From NCBI GenBank assembly GCA_947457395.1, contig CANGVA010000001.1, forward strand, positions 124,001 through 188,000: a stretch of 64,000 bases of DNA. Reading direction: 5' to 3'. Made by a program: the position numbers and the translations under genes. The notes below the pieces were generated by a model that worked only from the letters and a program-made list of their open reading frames with translations, had not been told where the DNA came from and searched no databases. Positions 10,727-20,043 of this stretch are shown here, in pieces. This DNA comes from Bacteroidota bacterium. Lineage in GTDB: Bacteria > Bacteroidota > Bacteroidia > UKL13-3. Every line of letters starts with the position of its first letter. Positions within the stretch are counted from its first letter, which is position 1.

Positions 10727-11365
10727 ATGATAGAAATTAAACAATTTGTGTTTAATGAATTTGAAGAAAACACATATGTATTGTTTGATGAAACCAAAGA
10801 ATGCATCATTATAGATCCTGGATGTTACAAAGTGCATGAACAACAGGAACTCAGCAAATTTATTTCGGATATGCAGCTTATACCTGTTAAGCTCGTTAAT
10901 ACGCATTGTCATATCGATCATGTGTTGGGCAATTCTTTTGTAGCGAGTAAGTGGAATCTTGAATTGTTCATGCATAAGGAGGAGTTGTATACATACAATA
11001 GCACATCATCATGGGCACATATGTTTGGTATTGTAATGGAGCAGATGCCGGATAGGCGCATGTATATTAATGAAAAGGATAAAATTACGTTTGGGGCCAG
11101 TATGCTTGATATTGCCTATACACCTGGGCATTCTGTTGCTTCATTGTGTTTTTATAACCTTTCTGAGCACTTATGTATTGCTGGGGATGTGCTATTTGCC
11201 GGCAGTATTGGCAGAACAGATTTGCCAGGAGGTAATTTTGATACATTGATTAATAGTATTAAAACTAAGCTGTTAATTTGGCCCGATGAAATGAGAATTT
11301 ATCCGGGCCATGGTCCAGCGACAACTATTGGTAAGGAACGAAAATCAAATCCTTTTCTGCAATGA
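10727..11365 (+). CDS. MBL-fold metallo-hydrolase (glyoxalase II-like)
   Basis: This 212-residue protein has the metallo-beta-lactamase signature HCHIDH near residue 60, later metal ligands in TPGHS and AGD, and a final GHGP. It also has the usual N-terminal strand F-x-x-N-x-Y with IDPG. This pattern fits the small glyoxalase II-like/YcbL group, which hydrolyses thioesters or related substrates with two metal ions in the cytoplasm. The actual substrate cannot be read from the sequence. It follows the terminator of the giant gene and converges on the lipoprotein gene starting at 11843, so it is probably transcribed alone. Confidence 0.85.
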   Translation: MIEIKQFVFNEFEENTYVLFDETKECIIIDPGCYKVHEQQELSKFISDMQLIPVKLVNTHCHIDHVLGNSFVASKWNLELFMHKEELYTYNSTSSWAHMFGIVMEQMPDRRMYINEKDKITFGASMLDIAYTPGHSVASLCFYNLSEHLCIAGDVLFAGSIGRTDLPGGNFDTLINSIKTKLLIWPDEMRIYPGHGPATTIGKERKSNPFLQ

Positions 11366-11372
11366 GTATTTA

Positions 11373-11843
11373 CTAGAATGGGGTATTGCTAATATAAATG
11401 ATATTGTTGTCTCTGCGGGTAAAATATTGTTTCAAACCCCTGCGTGCCGACCCGCTTACTACGGTGCCTGTGTTTACATCAAATCTTGAATCACAGCAGG
11501 GGGTCCATGAAGGACTATATTGCCCACATCTGTAATAGAAGCCATTGCTATCAACAGTAATATAAGCACATGTATTATTGGTATTAAACGGGCAGGTTCT
11601 ATCAAACGCTACAAATTCATCTGTAATAGTTCTGTATAATACAATTCCTCTATATCCTTCAGGTAAATATACATAACCTTGGATAAGATTAAGTGAGCTA
11701 AATTGAGGAAAAAGGATGTTGACACTGGTGTTTACCTGCACTTCAGGGAAGAACGCGATGTTATTACCTTCAGAGTCATCTTCACAGGAGCAAAGCATCC
11801 AACCCAATGAAAGTATTAAAAGAAAAACGGCCTTATTATTCAT
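11373..11843 (-). CDS. Lipoprotein with degenerate Rieske-like fold
   Basis: The ATG at 11843 is preferred to an upstream in-frame start because it gives a clean lipoprotein signal (hydrophobic core, then LCSC with the lipidated Cys near residue 20). The mature part contains VAFDRTCPF and ends with SRFDVNTGTVVSGSARR-LKQY, which matches the last strands of Rieske domains. The CxH and CxxH cluster ligands are absent: the first site reads CPF and the second reads PCCDS. It therefore probably keeps the fold without the 2Fe-2S cluster, and the several Cys may form disulfides. The start overlaps the end of the upstream dehydrogenase gene by 8 bases, suggesting translational coupling. Function is unknown. 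Confidence 0.7.
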   Translation of the reverse strand: MNNKAVFLLILSLGWMLCSCEDDSEGNNIAFFPEVQVNTSVNILFPQFSSLNLIQGYVYLPEGYRGIVLYRTITDEFVAFDRTCPFNTNNTCAYITVDSNGFYYRCGQYSPSWTPCCDSRFDVNTGTVVSGSARRGLKQYFTRRDNNIIYISNTPF

Positions 11844-12690
11844 AATTATAAAATCCTTTTCCTGTTTTGCGCCCATGATGACCGGCATCTACTTTTTGCT
11901 GTTGAATGCGGCTGGGTCTGAATTTGGCATCCTGATGAAAAAGTTTATAAATAGAAGAAGTAACAGAGAAGTTGGTATCCACACCAATTAAATCCATTAA
12001 CCGGAATGGGCCCATTTTAAAGCCAGAACTTTCCATCAGTTTATCTATGGTTTCAATAGAAGCCACATTTTCTTCAGCCAATTTTAATGCTTCAACGTAA
12101 TAATGCCTAGCAACCCTGTTCACAATAAATCCGGGAGCATCTGCAGCCATCACACATGTTTTACCCATACCCTCAATAAGCTCTTTACAATAATCTGCTA
12201 TAGCAGGGTTTGTTTCTGCACCTGAAATAATTTCAACCAGTTTCATCACCGGAGCAGGGTTAAAAAAATGAATACCCAATACACGCGAAGGATTAGGTAT
12301 TTCCGCTGCTATTTGTGTAATTGGGATAGAGGAGGTGTTGGTTGCCAGAATGCAGGAGTCCCCATTTACCTCTGCCATCTTCTGAAAAAACGCTTGTTTA
12401 ACTTCTGTTTTTTCAACCACTGCTTCAATTACTAAATCAACTTTCAAATCACTTGCATTGCTTGTAAACTCTATCAGATCAAGTATTGATTCTTTCTTTT
12501 CGGGTGACATCTTTTGTTTGTCAACCAGCATTTGTAAACTTTTTTCAATAGCTGTTTTCGCTTTACTAAGCATGCTTTCATTAATGTCAAATACAATTGT
12601 ATGAAAGCCTGATTGTGCACTTACCTGCGCCATGCCGGAACCCATGGTTCCTGCTCCGGCAATGCCTATACGTTTTACGTTTATATGCAT
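11836..12690 (-). CDS. 3-hydroxybutyryl-CoA (3-hydroxyacyl-CoA) dehydrogenase
   Basis: The protein has 284 residues, the standard length for the single-function enzyme. It oxidises (S)-3-hydroxyacyl-CoA to the 3-oxo form with NAD+. The N terminus carries the Rossmann motif GIAGAGTMGSG, and the catalytic region reads NTSSIPIT then HFFNPAPVMKLVE, containing the active His and Glu. The C-terminal 3HCDH domain includes NRVARHYYVEA and ends in GKGFYNYE. PaaH-like enzymes of phenylacetate degradation look alike, so the pathway is uncertain. The stop codon overlaps the start of the Rieske-like lipoprotein gene. Confidence 0.9.
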   Translation of the reverse strand: MHINVKRIGIAGAGTMGSGMAQVSAQSGFHTIVFDINESMLSKAKTAIEKSLQMLVDKQKMSPEKKESILDLIEFTSNASDLKVDLVIEAVVEKTEVKQAFFQKMAEVNGDSCILATNTSSIPITQIAAEIPNPSRVLGIHFFNPAPVMKLVEIISGAETNPAIADYCKELIEGMGKTCVMAADAPGFIVNRVARHYYVEALKLAEENVASIETIDKLMESSGFKMGPFRLMDLIGVDTNFSVTSSIYKLFHQDAKFRPSRIQQQKVDAGHHGRKTGKGFYNYE

Positions 12691-12809
12691 AAAGCAAAGG
12701 TACGCTTTTAATCCATTAAAATACTCAACTGCTTAATCATATTAGCCTTACAATTTTAATGAAGGGATAAAGCATTAGTAGGTAAGGTAGCTTTAGGTTG
12801 TAAAAAAAA

Positions 12810-14396
12810 TTAAACCAATGATTTTTTAATGAAAAGTGCGGGCACATTTATAAAGAAGAACAAGGCAGCAATCATACCTATATAATCACCGTATATTGCA
12901 TAAAAAGTTTGTGCATTCAGGAAATAAATGTCTGCTTTCATTACTGTAGGTTCCCACCAGCCCGTTTTGCTGATGGTATAGCCCTTATCATCAATAAAAC
13001 CGCTTATGCCTGTATTGGCAGCTCTTGCAATGTATCTGCGCATTTCAATGGCACGCAGTCTGGCATAATCAAAATGCTGGCCATATCCTGGTGTATTGCC
13101 CCACCACCCATCATTGGTTAATATACAAATTAATCCTGCTCCTTGCTGAACGTAGTTGCCAACATAATCACCGTAAACTGATTCGTAGCAAATAACAGGT
13201 GCTATGCTGTTGCCTCTGCCCAAATCAAATATCTTTGAGCTATTGTCTCTTCCAAGGCTGCCGCTGGTTCCTCCAAGGCTGATAGCAAGTTTTTCCAGAA
13301 ACTTAAAAAGACCTGGATATGGCATATGCTCAACTCCGGGAACCAGTTTTGATTTGTGATAAACACCTACACTATCTGTTTGATTAATGAATAAAGCAGC
13401 ATTATATGCATCATAATAATAATCCTGATTATACATCCTTGCTGTTTCGGAAAGTTTTTCGCCTGATTTATAAAACCTGTATGTATCTGCTCCGCTTACT
13501 ATTTGTACGTTTGGATGTTTACTAATAAATACCCTTACCATATTCATTACTGTATTTTGGTTTAGGTGGTCTTCATCTAAGCCACCAAGCAAGGCTGTTT
13601 CAGGAAAGCAGATTAATTGTACGCTACTATCAATAGCCGATTCAGCAAGGTTTAGCATTTTGACAACTTGCTCCTCAGGGCTCATGCCTTCAAATTTATC
13701 GGTGTATGGATCAATATTGGGTTGCACAACCATTACCCGCATGGGTTTTCCCGTTTGCTTATAATTATCCAATATGTATAAGGATAAAAATACCGGTACA
13801 AAAAGATAAAAGAAAACCAAGTTAAATCCTTTTGAAAAGCGCATTGCTTTGCTTTTTTCAGGAAGGTTTTTCAGGAAACGATAAATTTTTAAATTAACAA
13901 GAAGTACCCAAAAGCTGCCACCTAATACACCGGTATATTCATACCACTGTACAATATCGGGGATAGATGAAAAAACATTACCAAGGGTTAGCCAGGGCCA
14001 AGATATCTCCCAGTTGAGATGCAGATACTCAAAACCAAGCCATGCGGCAATAAAAAATCTGTAAGCCTTGGTTGAATCAGATTTTTGCATCATGCGGTTC
14101 ATAAGCATAAATGGCATGCACATAAGCAGGCTGTTTATAATAAAGGCCGCAATTGCACCTCCGGCAGATGCATTCCATATCCAATAGGTAACGCCAATAT
14201 TCCAAAGTAATAAGGAAAGAAAAAGTAGCAAGAAGAATTTATCGGATTGCGTTCTTAGTTTTTCTTCCAGATAAAATAACGGAACAAATCCACCAAATGA
14301 AAGTATAAAAATACCAAAAGGTTGCCATGCCAGTATCATCAGCAGGGCACTACAAGTAATTAATAGATGCGGGCTATTCCAAAACTTTTGATTCAT
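12810..14396 (-). CDS. lnt: Apolipoprotein N-acyltransferase
   Basis: Lnt transfers the third acyl chain to the N-terminal Cys of lipoproteins in the inner membrane. The 528-residue protein has about seven hydrophobic helices in the first 210 residues and a nitrilase-type domain from about 220 to 490, then a final membrane helix. The expected catalytic residues are visible: Glu266 in ICFPE, Lys348 in YHKSKLVP and Cys403 in PVICYE. The conserved Glu after LVP is also kept (GVEHMP). Length and order match the family. The many lipoproteins in this window are its likely substrates. It is divergent from the PorV/PorQ-like gene, with about 115 bases between them. Confidence 0.93.
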   Translation of the reverse strand: MNQKFWNSPHLLITCSALLMILAWQPFGIFILSFGGFVPLFYLEEKLRTQSDKFFLLLFLSLLLWNIGVTYWIWNASAGGAIAAFIINSLLMCMPFMLMNRMMQKSDSTKAYRFFIAAWLGFEYLHLNWEISWPWLTLGNVFSSIPDIVQWYEYTGVLGGSFWVLLVNLKIYRFLKNLPEKSKAMRFSKGFNLVFFYLFVPVFLSLYILDNYKQTGKPMRVMVVQPNIDPYTDKFEGMSPEEQVVKMLNLAESAIDSSVQLICFPETALLGGLDEDHLNQNTVMNMVRVFISKHPNVQIVSGADTYRFYKSGEKLSETARMYNQDYYYDAYNAALFINQTDSVGVYHKSKLVPGVEHMPYPGLFKFLEKLAISLGGTSGSLGRDNSSKIFDLGRGNSIAPVICYESVYGDYVGNYVQQGAGLICILTNDGWWGNTPGYGQHFDYARLRAIEMRRYIARAANTGISGFIDDKGYTISKTGWWEPTVMKADIYFLNAQTFYAIYGDYIGMIAALFFFINVPALFIKKSLV

Positions 14397-14512
14397 AACC
14401 TTTGGTGCAACATGCGTTAAAAATTAGTGTTTTCCAAACCAAATGAATCTGAGCTTTTTATAAACTTTAATTAACGTAGATTTTAATCAAAAATGAGTTT
14501 ATTTTGCCGCTT

Positions 14513-15517
14513 ATGATTTTCAAGAGATTCATACTCATTACTTGTTTGTTGGGGGCAGCAGCTGCAAAGGCTCAGTTACTGCCGTCATTTGGCAATTCAA
14601 GAACAGGCGGTACGGGTATGCAGTTTCTAAAAATTTCACCTGATGCAAGATCCATGTCGCTTGCAGGTGCTGCTGTTGCAGTAGCTAATGATGCATCAGC
14701 CATGTATTGGAATCCGGCAGGTATTACGGGTGTTGATACAGGTAAGGTTAACCTATCGCTTTCACATAGCAGATATTTTGGTGATATCAACTCAAATTAT
14801 GTAGGTGCTGTATTTAAGGCTGGTAGGCACTCATTTGTTGGTATTCAGGTTTTTTCCTTGGATTATGGAGATATGAAGGAAACAACCGAGTTTGATCCAA
14901 ATGGCACAGGAAGAAATTTTGGTATTAACAATTACTTTATTGGCCTTACTTATGCCAAGGTGCTAACCAATAATTTCAGCTTTGGTCTCAATGGAAAATA
15001 TGCCAACGAGAGTTTTGCAGGAATAAACGTACATAATGTATTATTCGATCTCGGATTGAAGTATGATGTTGGTGTTAAACACACCCGGTTTGGTGTAAAC
15101 TTTAGTAATTTTGGTCTCAACGTGAAACCAACAGGTGGGGTACAGGTACTTAAATTTGATGGAATGCAAAACATCAGTAATTTCAGTGATATTTCAGTGC
15201 CTGCCTTGTTTAGATTGGGCTTAGCTTTTGATCCCATACACAATAATGAGCATGTGCTTACTTTGGCAGGTCAGCTCAACCATCCAACCGATAATAATGA
15301 AACTTATGTTTTGGCTGCGGAGTACAGCTATTTAAAAATTGGATATTTAAGAACTGGGTATGAGTTTGGTTCAGATGAAAACTATATAGGTCCATCAGCA
15401 GGTCTTGGATTAAAAATACTTCGCAGATTTGGTGGATTTATGCTGGATTATGGCTTTGTTGCCAGAAATAGGCTTGGTTACAACCAAAGAATAACACTTG
15501 GGATAGTAATTCGATAA
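14513..15517 (+). CDS. PorV/PorQ-family outer-membrane protein
   Basis: The start is the ATG at 14513 (a TTG nine bases upstream is in frame but would spoil the signal peptide). A Sec signal ends near AAAAKAQ. The N-terminal part contains the family hallmark SPDARSMSLAGA followed by NDASAMYWNPAG, then alternating beta strands to the C terminus, as in 14-stranded barrels of the PorV/PorQ (UPF0164) type. At 334 residues it is shorter than typical PorV, so it could be a PorQ-like or other paralogue. Members of this family shuttle or anchor T9SS cargo, which fits the sorting-domain proteins in this window. The next gene begins on the base after its stop codon. Confidence 0.8.
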   Translation: MIFKRFILITCLLGAAAAKAQLLPSFGNSRTGGTGMQFLKISPDARSMSLAGAAVAVANDASAMYWNPAGITGVDTGKVNLSLSHSRYFGDINSNYVGAVFKAGRHSFVGIQVFSLDYGDMKETTEFDPNGTGRNFGINNYFIGLTYAKVLTNNFSFGLNGKYANESFAGINVHNVLFDLGLKYDVGVKHTRFGVNFSNFGLNVKPTGGVQVLKFDGMQNISNFSDISVPALFRLGLAFDPIHNNEHVLTLAGQLNHPTDNNETYVLAAEYSYLKIGYLRTGYEFGSDENYIGPSAGLGLKILRRFGGFMLDYGFVARNRLGYNQRITLGIVIR

Positions 15518-16765
15518 ATGGGAAAAAAGTTAAAATATCTAATAGTTTGTGTAGCAATTTCATTGCTATTGCCTTCTTGTGCCGCATTGTTTGGGGATAA
15601 GGAAGATGAACAGGTTGATGAGATATTTAAGCAAGGGGCAATCGACCCTAACCTAATTCCGCAAACGGTTGGTTATGTTCCGGTTTACCCATTTTTTCAG
15701 GGTTTTGTCAATCCGGTTGATGTTTTTGTGGGATATGATGAACTCATATATGTGGTTGATGATAACGGTTTAAATATATTGGATCAGAAAGGTACAAAAT
15801 ACCAAACCATTGCCATACCCGGTGCTACAGATGTAACGCAAGACAGAAGATTACATACTTATGTTGCCGGCAGAGTTGAGTTGCCTCGGGGGCCCGGTGG
15901 AGCTATGATTAATTTGGCGGCAGTGTATCATCTTAAAAATACAGCAACCGGCAATTACGAAATTATTGATACCCTCATTCATCCTGATTGTGATGCCTCT
16001 AGAGGCGCCACTGCATTTCGTGGTGCCGATGATGAAAAAGTACAGTTTACCGGCATAGCCACCCTGCATGATAATACATTGTACGTAAGCCGCACAGGCC
16101 CGAGAAATGATCCGAATGCTTTTTTTAGGCCTGATAATGGTTTGTTACTATTTGATGCTGCCGGAAGTAATACTGGATTTGCAAATGGACTTACTCCTAA
16201 TTCTCCTAGCTTAAAATCTGCCTTGGGAATTTCATCTGTGGCTACCTTAGCCGCACCTCCGCAAAGGCAACAGGGAATTAATACAGGAAAAAGCTTTTTA
16301 ATTACCCAGGCCGATCAAACTGCCAATATTGAATATCGTGTTTTACATATTATGGTTTTAGATGATCCGGATGCCGGCACTTCTTACAACGAAACTTCTT
16401 CATTGCTTAATTATGATTGCACAAAAGGAGATAAGTTTTTATATCAGCCGTTTAGATTCAAAAAGCCAGAAGATTGTTTTATTGCACCGGATGCTTTGCA
16501 ATACAGCTTTATAGTAGATAGCGGCACAGATTCAATCTATATTTTCACTAATCAGGGTATAGAAGGCGTAAATCCACCTGCTAACTCAGGTCTGCGGAAG
16601 CAGGTAGTAGTTTCGTTTGGTGGTCCCGGAATTGATGGAAGTTCTAGCGGGCCCTTTAGTTTTAAAGACCCAAGTGGTGTATGCTACTTTCGCAGAATGA
16701 TTTTCGTTGCAGATAAGGGCAATAACCGCATTTGCCGCTACATGCTTAGTACGGATTTAGAATAG
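15518..16765 (+). CDS. Lipoprotein with NHL-like beta-propeller
   Basis: The 415-residue product begins with a lipoprotein signal ending LLLPSC (lipidated Cys21). The body has repeats of the form NPVDVFVGYDELIYVVDDNG and DPSGVCYFRRMIFVADKGN, which resemble NHL or SMP-30-type propeller blades with an Asp-rich turn. I infer a periplasmic or surface-exposed propeller; no catalytic residues were identified. It starts immediately after the stop codon of the PorV/PorQ-family gene, so the two are almost certainly co-transcribed and may work together. The exact partner is unknown. Confidence 0.7.
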   Translation: MGKKLKYLIVCVAISLLLPSCAALFGDKEDEQVDEIFKQGAIDPNLIPQTVGYVPVYPFFQGFVNPVDVFVGYDELIYVVDDNGLNILDQKGTKYQTIAIPGATDVTQDRRLHTYVAGRVELPRGPGGAMINLAAVYHLKNTATGNYEIIDTLIHPDCDASRGATAFRGADDEKVQFTGIATLHDNTLYVSRTGPRNDPNAFFRPDNGLLLFDAAGSNTGFANGLTPNSPSLKSALGISSVATLAAPPQRQQGINTGKSFLITQADQTANIEYRVLHIMVLDDPDAGTSYNETSSLLNYDCTKGDKFLYQPFRFKKPEDCFIAPDALQYSFIVDSGTDSIYIFTNQGIEGVNPPANSGLRKQVVVSFGGPGIDGSSSGPFSFKDPSGVCYFRRMIFVADKGNNRICRYMLSTDLE

Positions 16766-16779
16766 CCAAACAATCCTTT

Positions 16780-17661
16780 GTGGAATTATTTCGTTCACGC
16801 ATTGCGCCAACACCAAGTGGTTTTTTACATCGGGGTAATCTCTATAATTTCCTGCTCACGGCACTTATCACACATCATAATCAGGGTGAGTTAAGATTGC
16901 GTATTGATGATATGGATGCGCAACGTGTGCAGCCGGCATACCTAGAAGATATTTTTAAAACCCTTAATTGGTTGGGTATTTCATGGCAACAAGGCCCTGA
17001 AACTATTACAGAGCATGAGCAGCATTTCTCCCAGAGACACCGTATGCTACTTTATGAATCCGTCCTTTCTTCTCTTATTAATGGTGTAGAGGTATACGCA
17101 TGTACTTGTTCCCGAAAAGAGCTGGTTGAGCATGGCCAACGTGTATATTCCGGTATCTGCAGAAATAAAAGAATACCCATGCATACACCTCATGCAGCTT
17201 GGCGCGTGCATGTGCCTTCTGATACAGAGATACGTTGGAAAGATGAAGCAGCAGGCACAGTTACGGTAAATCTTGGCAAACAGTTAGGAGATTTTATAAT
17301 CAGAAGAAAGGATGGCTTACCTGCCTATCAGCTGGTATCATTGGCTGATGACTTGCTTTACCAAACCAATTATATTGTTCGGGGAGCAGATTTAATGGAG
17401 AGTACTGCTGCTCAGAAATGGCTTGCTCAAAAGTTAGACAATAAAGACTTTAGTAAAATTAAATGGTATCATCATCCGTTATTAATGCAAGAAAATGGAG
17501 AAAAACTTTCTAAATCTGCAGCCGGAAATACAGCCATATCAATTCGGCAACAGGAATCAGATACCGGTCAAATTATTGCCGGTTTTGTAAAGTGGATGGG
17601 CTGGAACATAAAGGCTCAAAATATCGATGAGCTCTTTAGAAATAGTAAAATAATTAGCTAA
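16780..17661 (+). CDS. gluQ: Glutamyl-Q tRNA(Asp) synthetase-like protein
   Basis: The start is a GTG, since no ATG fits upstream. The 293-residue protein is a shortened class I glutamyl-tRNA synthetase lacking the anticodon-binding half. It shows the N-terminal RIAPTPSGFLH, a HIGH-equivalent HRGN, RIDDMDAQR and the KLSKS loop. The zinc site typical of YadB/GluQ is present as CTC, then Y and C in YSGIC. Known members attach glutamate to queuosine in tRNA(Asp). HRGN departs from the more usual HxGN with a hydrophobic residue. It follows the PorV/lipoprotein pair by 14 bases. Confidence 0.88.
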   Translation: MELFRSRIAPTPSGFLHRGNLYNFLLTALITHHNQGELRLRIDDMDAQRVQPAYLEDIFKTLNWLGISWQQGPETITEHEQHFSQRHRMLLYESVLSSLINGVEVYACTCSRKELVEHGQRVYSGICRNKRIPMHTPHAAWRVHVPSDTEIRWKDEAAGTVTVNLGKQLGDFIIRRKDGLPAYQLVSLADDLLYQTNYIVRGADLMESTAAQKWLAQKLDNKDFSKIKWYHHPLLMQENGEKLSKSAAGNTAISIRQQESDTGQIIAGFVKWMGWNIKAQNIDELFRNSKIIS

Positions 17662-17726
17662 TACGAATGATGCCGTCACATCATACCTCAGCATTAAAAG
17701 ATACGCTAATCCTTCATTCTTTTTAG

Positions 17727-17734
17727 TACTTTCG
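17727..17734 (+). promoter_or_regulatory. Possible -7 promoter element before tatC
   Basis: TACTTTCG matches the Bacteroidota -7 consensus TAnnTTTG except at one position and sits 6 bases before the tatC start codon. No good TTG element was found at the right distance upstream, so support is limited. The same TACTTTCGCACC string occurs at 46617 before another gene. Confidence 0.4.
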
Positions 17735-17740
17735 CACCCT

Positions 17741-18571
17741 ATGGCAATGGATCAATTACCTGAAGACTACCCGGAAGACAAAAAGGAAATGAGCTTCTTT
17801 GATCATATCGATGAGTTCAGAAGCCATATTGTACGTTCGGTTATTGCCATTTTGGTTTTAAGTATACTCGCTTTTTTTAATAAGTACCTGTTATTTGATG
17901 TCATCATTTTTGGTCCACTACATCTTGATTTTTGGACTTATCGGGTTCTGTGTGAATTATCCTACACGTTTACCGGAACTGATATGTACTGCATTAAGGA
18001 AATGGGTTTTGTGCTTTCAAACATCACCATGTCGGGTCAGTTTACCGAGCATCTGTTTGTTTCCTTTGTCAGCGGACTTATTCTTGCGTTTCCTCTTATT
18101 CTATGGGAATTATGGCGTTTTATTAAGCCCGCATTAAGTAATAAAGAAATCCGTTATGCAAGAGGGTTGGTTTTTTTTAGTTCTGCTTTATTTTTTGCAG
18201 GTATCCTTTTTGGATATTTCTTCCTGTCCCCACTTTCAATTAACTTTTTAGGCTCTTATAAAGTAAGCGAATTGGTAAGCAATGAAATCAATCTTGATTC
18301 ATATGTATCGTTTATTGCAACACTAACTTTTGCTACGGGTCTTATTTTTGAGATGCCGATACTTGTATATTTTCTTGCCAAGATTGGCATTTTGGGCAGC
18401 AGCTGGATGGCCCGTAACAGAAGATATGCAGTTGTTGTTATTTTAATTCTTGCCGGACTCCTAACGCCATCTCCGGATATTGCCAGCATGATATTAATGT
18501 TTATACCATTGTACGCACTTTATGAAGCAAGTATACTTGTGGCAAAGGCTGTAGAACGAAATAAGGTTTAA
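17741..18571 (+). CDS. tatC: Sec-independent protein translocase TatC
   Basis: The 276-residue membrane protein has the TatC N-terminal signature MSFFDHIDEFRSHI, including the conserved Glu that contacts the twin-arginine motif. Six hydrophobic helices follow, with FPLILWELWRFIKPAL in the middle and the late LTPSPDIASM segment typical of the family. The loop after helix 1 is longer than in E. coli, as is usual in Bacteroidota. It forms the signal-recognition core of the Tat translocon in the inner membrane. No tatA gene is adjacent. Confidence 0.95.
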   Translation: MAMDQLPEDYPEDKKEMSFFDHIDEFRSHIVRSVIAILVLSILAFFNKYLLFDVIIFGPLHLDFWTYRVLCELSYTFTGTDMYCIKEMGFVLSNITMSGQFTEHLFVSFVSGLILAFPLILWELWRFIKPALSNKEIRYARGLVFFSSALFFAGILFGYFFLSPLSINFLGSYKVSELVSNEINLDSYVSFIATLTFATGLIFEMPILVYFLAKIGILGSSWMARNRRYAVVVILILAGLLTPSPDIASMILMFIPLYALYEASILVAKAVERNKV

Positions 18572-18643
18572 TTGTATTCCGTTCATCATTGAGCGTTCAT
18601 GAAAAAGTTTTGATTTAGTTTATATTCGACAAAAATTTAGTTT

Positions 18644-19075
18644 ATGAAAATTGCCATTGGTGGCGATCATGCCGGATTTACTTACAAGGAAGAGATTAAA
18701 AACATGCTAGTTTTAAATGGTCATCAGGTGGTGGATTTTGGTCCATTCTCGGATGCCTCGGTTGACTACCCGGATTTTGCTCATCCACTTGCTTCTTCAG
18801 TTGACAAAGGTGAATCAGATTTTGGCATACTCATATGTGGCAGTGGCAATGGTGTGGCCATAACAGCCAATAAACATCAGGGGGTGCGTGCAGCTTTGTG
18901 CTGGCTAACTGAGTTGGGTGCACTTGCCAGGCAGCATAACAACGCCAACGTATTGTGTTTGCCTGCAAGGTTTATTGCACTTGAGCTGGCCAAAGAAATT
19001 ACCCAAATATTTATTGATACAGCTTTTGAAGGTGGCCGACATGAAAATAGGGTAAATAAAATTGCTTGCGGATAG
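18644..19075 (+). CDS. rpiB: Ribose-5-phosphate isomerase B
   Basis: This 143-residue protein matches the RpiB/LacAB family in length and motifs. The N terminus reads MKIAIGGDHAGF, and the phosphate/active-site segment is GSGNGVAITANK. The later HNNANVLCLPAR is also typical. It interconverts ribose 5-phosphate and ribulose 5-phosphate in the pentose phosphate pathway. In place of the catalytic Cys seen in E. coli RpiB, the ICGSGNG segment carries its Cys just upstream, as in the usual ICGTGIG. It probably forms an operon with meaB, which begins 4 bases after its stop. Confidence 0.93.
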   Translation: MKIAIGGDHAGFTYKEEIKNMLVLNGHQVVDFGPFSDASVDYPDFAHPLASSVDKGESDFGILICGSGNGVAITANKHQGVRAALCWLTELGALARQHNNANVLCLPARFIALELAKEITQIFIDTAFEGGRHENRVNKIACG

Positions 19076-19079
19076 GCGT

Positions 19080-19988
19080 ATGAACAGAGCTGCCGAAACA
19101 TTGGTTCAACAATTGATGGAAGGGGATAAGCGCACGCTGGCCCGTTGTATATCAATGGTTGAAAATGCGTATGAAGGATATGATCAATTACTGCGCATGC
19201 TTCACTTTTCAAAAAACACCCCCATAATTGGTATAACAGGGCCTCCGGGGGCAGGAAAAAGCTCCCTTATTGGCGCACTTGCCAAGCATATCATCGCAGA
19301 AAAAAAAACTTTGGGCATCATAGCTATTGATCCAAGTTCCCCTTTTAATCAAGGTTCATTAATGGGTGATCGGTTACGCATGACCGAGCATTTTCTGCAC
19401 CCTTCTGTTTTCATCAGGAGTATGGCGGGTAGGGGTAGTTTGGGAGGTCTGGCCCCTAAGATTTTTGAAGTTGCAGATGTAATGAAAGCGGCAGGATTTG
19501 ATTATATCATTATTGAAACAGTTGGGGTTGGACAAAGTGAGGTGGAAATTGCTGCCCTTGCCGATACCACCGTATTAGTGCTTGTGCCGGAAGCAGGTGA
19601 TGAAATTCAAACGATTAAAAGTGGTGTAATGGAAATTGCTGACATATATGTTTTGAATAAGGCTGATCGAGATGGCGCAGATATATTTTTTAAAAATCTG
19701 TTTGTGCTGGCACACTCACACGCTCGCTTGGGATGGGAGGCTCCGGTTATAAAAACAGTTGCTACAAAGAATGAAGGATTGGATTTGCTGCTCGAAGCCA
19801 TACATAAGCATGGTGAGCACGGTGCAGATCAAGATAAAAAGCTACACCTCCTTGCAGAAAAGGTTTTGTTGATGATCAGAACTCAACGTACTAAGGACCT
19901 TTCAATCATAAAGATACAGGAGGATTTAAAACAACATCTGAATGATAAAAACTTTAACCTGTATCAGTATGTTACTAAATATAATTAA
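19080..19988 (+). CDS. meaB: Methylmalonyl-CoA mutase-associated GTPase MeaB
   Basis: The ATG at 19080 is chosen over an in-frame TTG that would overlap rpiB. The protein (302 residues) has the ArgK/MeaB pattern: Walker A GPPGAGKSS, IDPSSP, MGDRLRM, then ETVGVGQSE and NKADRDG. MeaB is a G3E-type GTPase that loads and protects adenosylcobalamin on methylmalonyl-CoA mutase. The mutase itself is not in the window. The presence of meaB implies B12-dependent propionate or succinyl-CoA metabolism elsewhere, which fits the sucD gene at 33374. Confidence 0.92.
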   Translation: MNRAAETLVQQLMEGDKRTLARCISMVENAYEGYDQLLRMLHFSKNTPIIGITGPPGAGKSSLIGALAKHIIAEKKTLGIIAIDPSSPFNQGSLMGDRLRMTEHFLHPSVFIRSMAGRGSLGGLAPKIFEVADVMKAAGFDYIIIETVGVGQSEVEIAALADTTVLVLVPEAGDEIQTIKSGVMEIADIYVLNKADRDGADIFFKNLFVLAHSHARLGWEAPVIKTVATKNEGLDLLLEAIHKHGEHGADQDKKLHLLAEKVLLMIRTQRTKDLSIIKIQEDLKQHLNDKNFNLYQYVTKYN

Positions 19989-20043
19989 ATAACTCCGGCT
20001 GCTTTACTTAGTTAAATACCGGAGGAAATAAACAGTTAATTGA

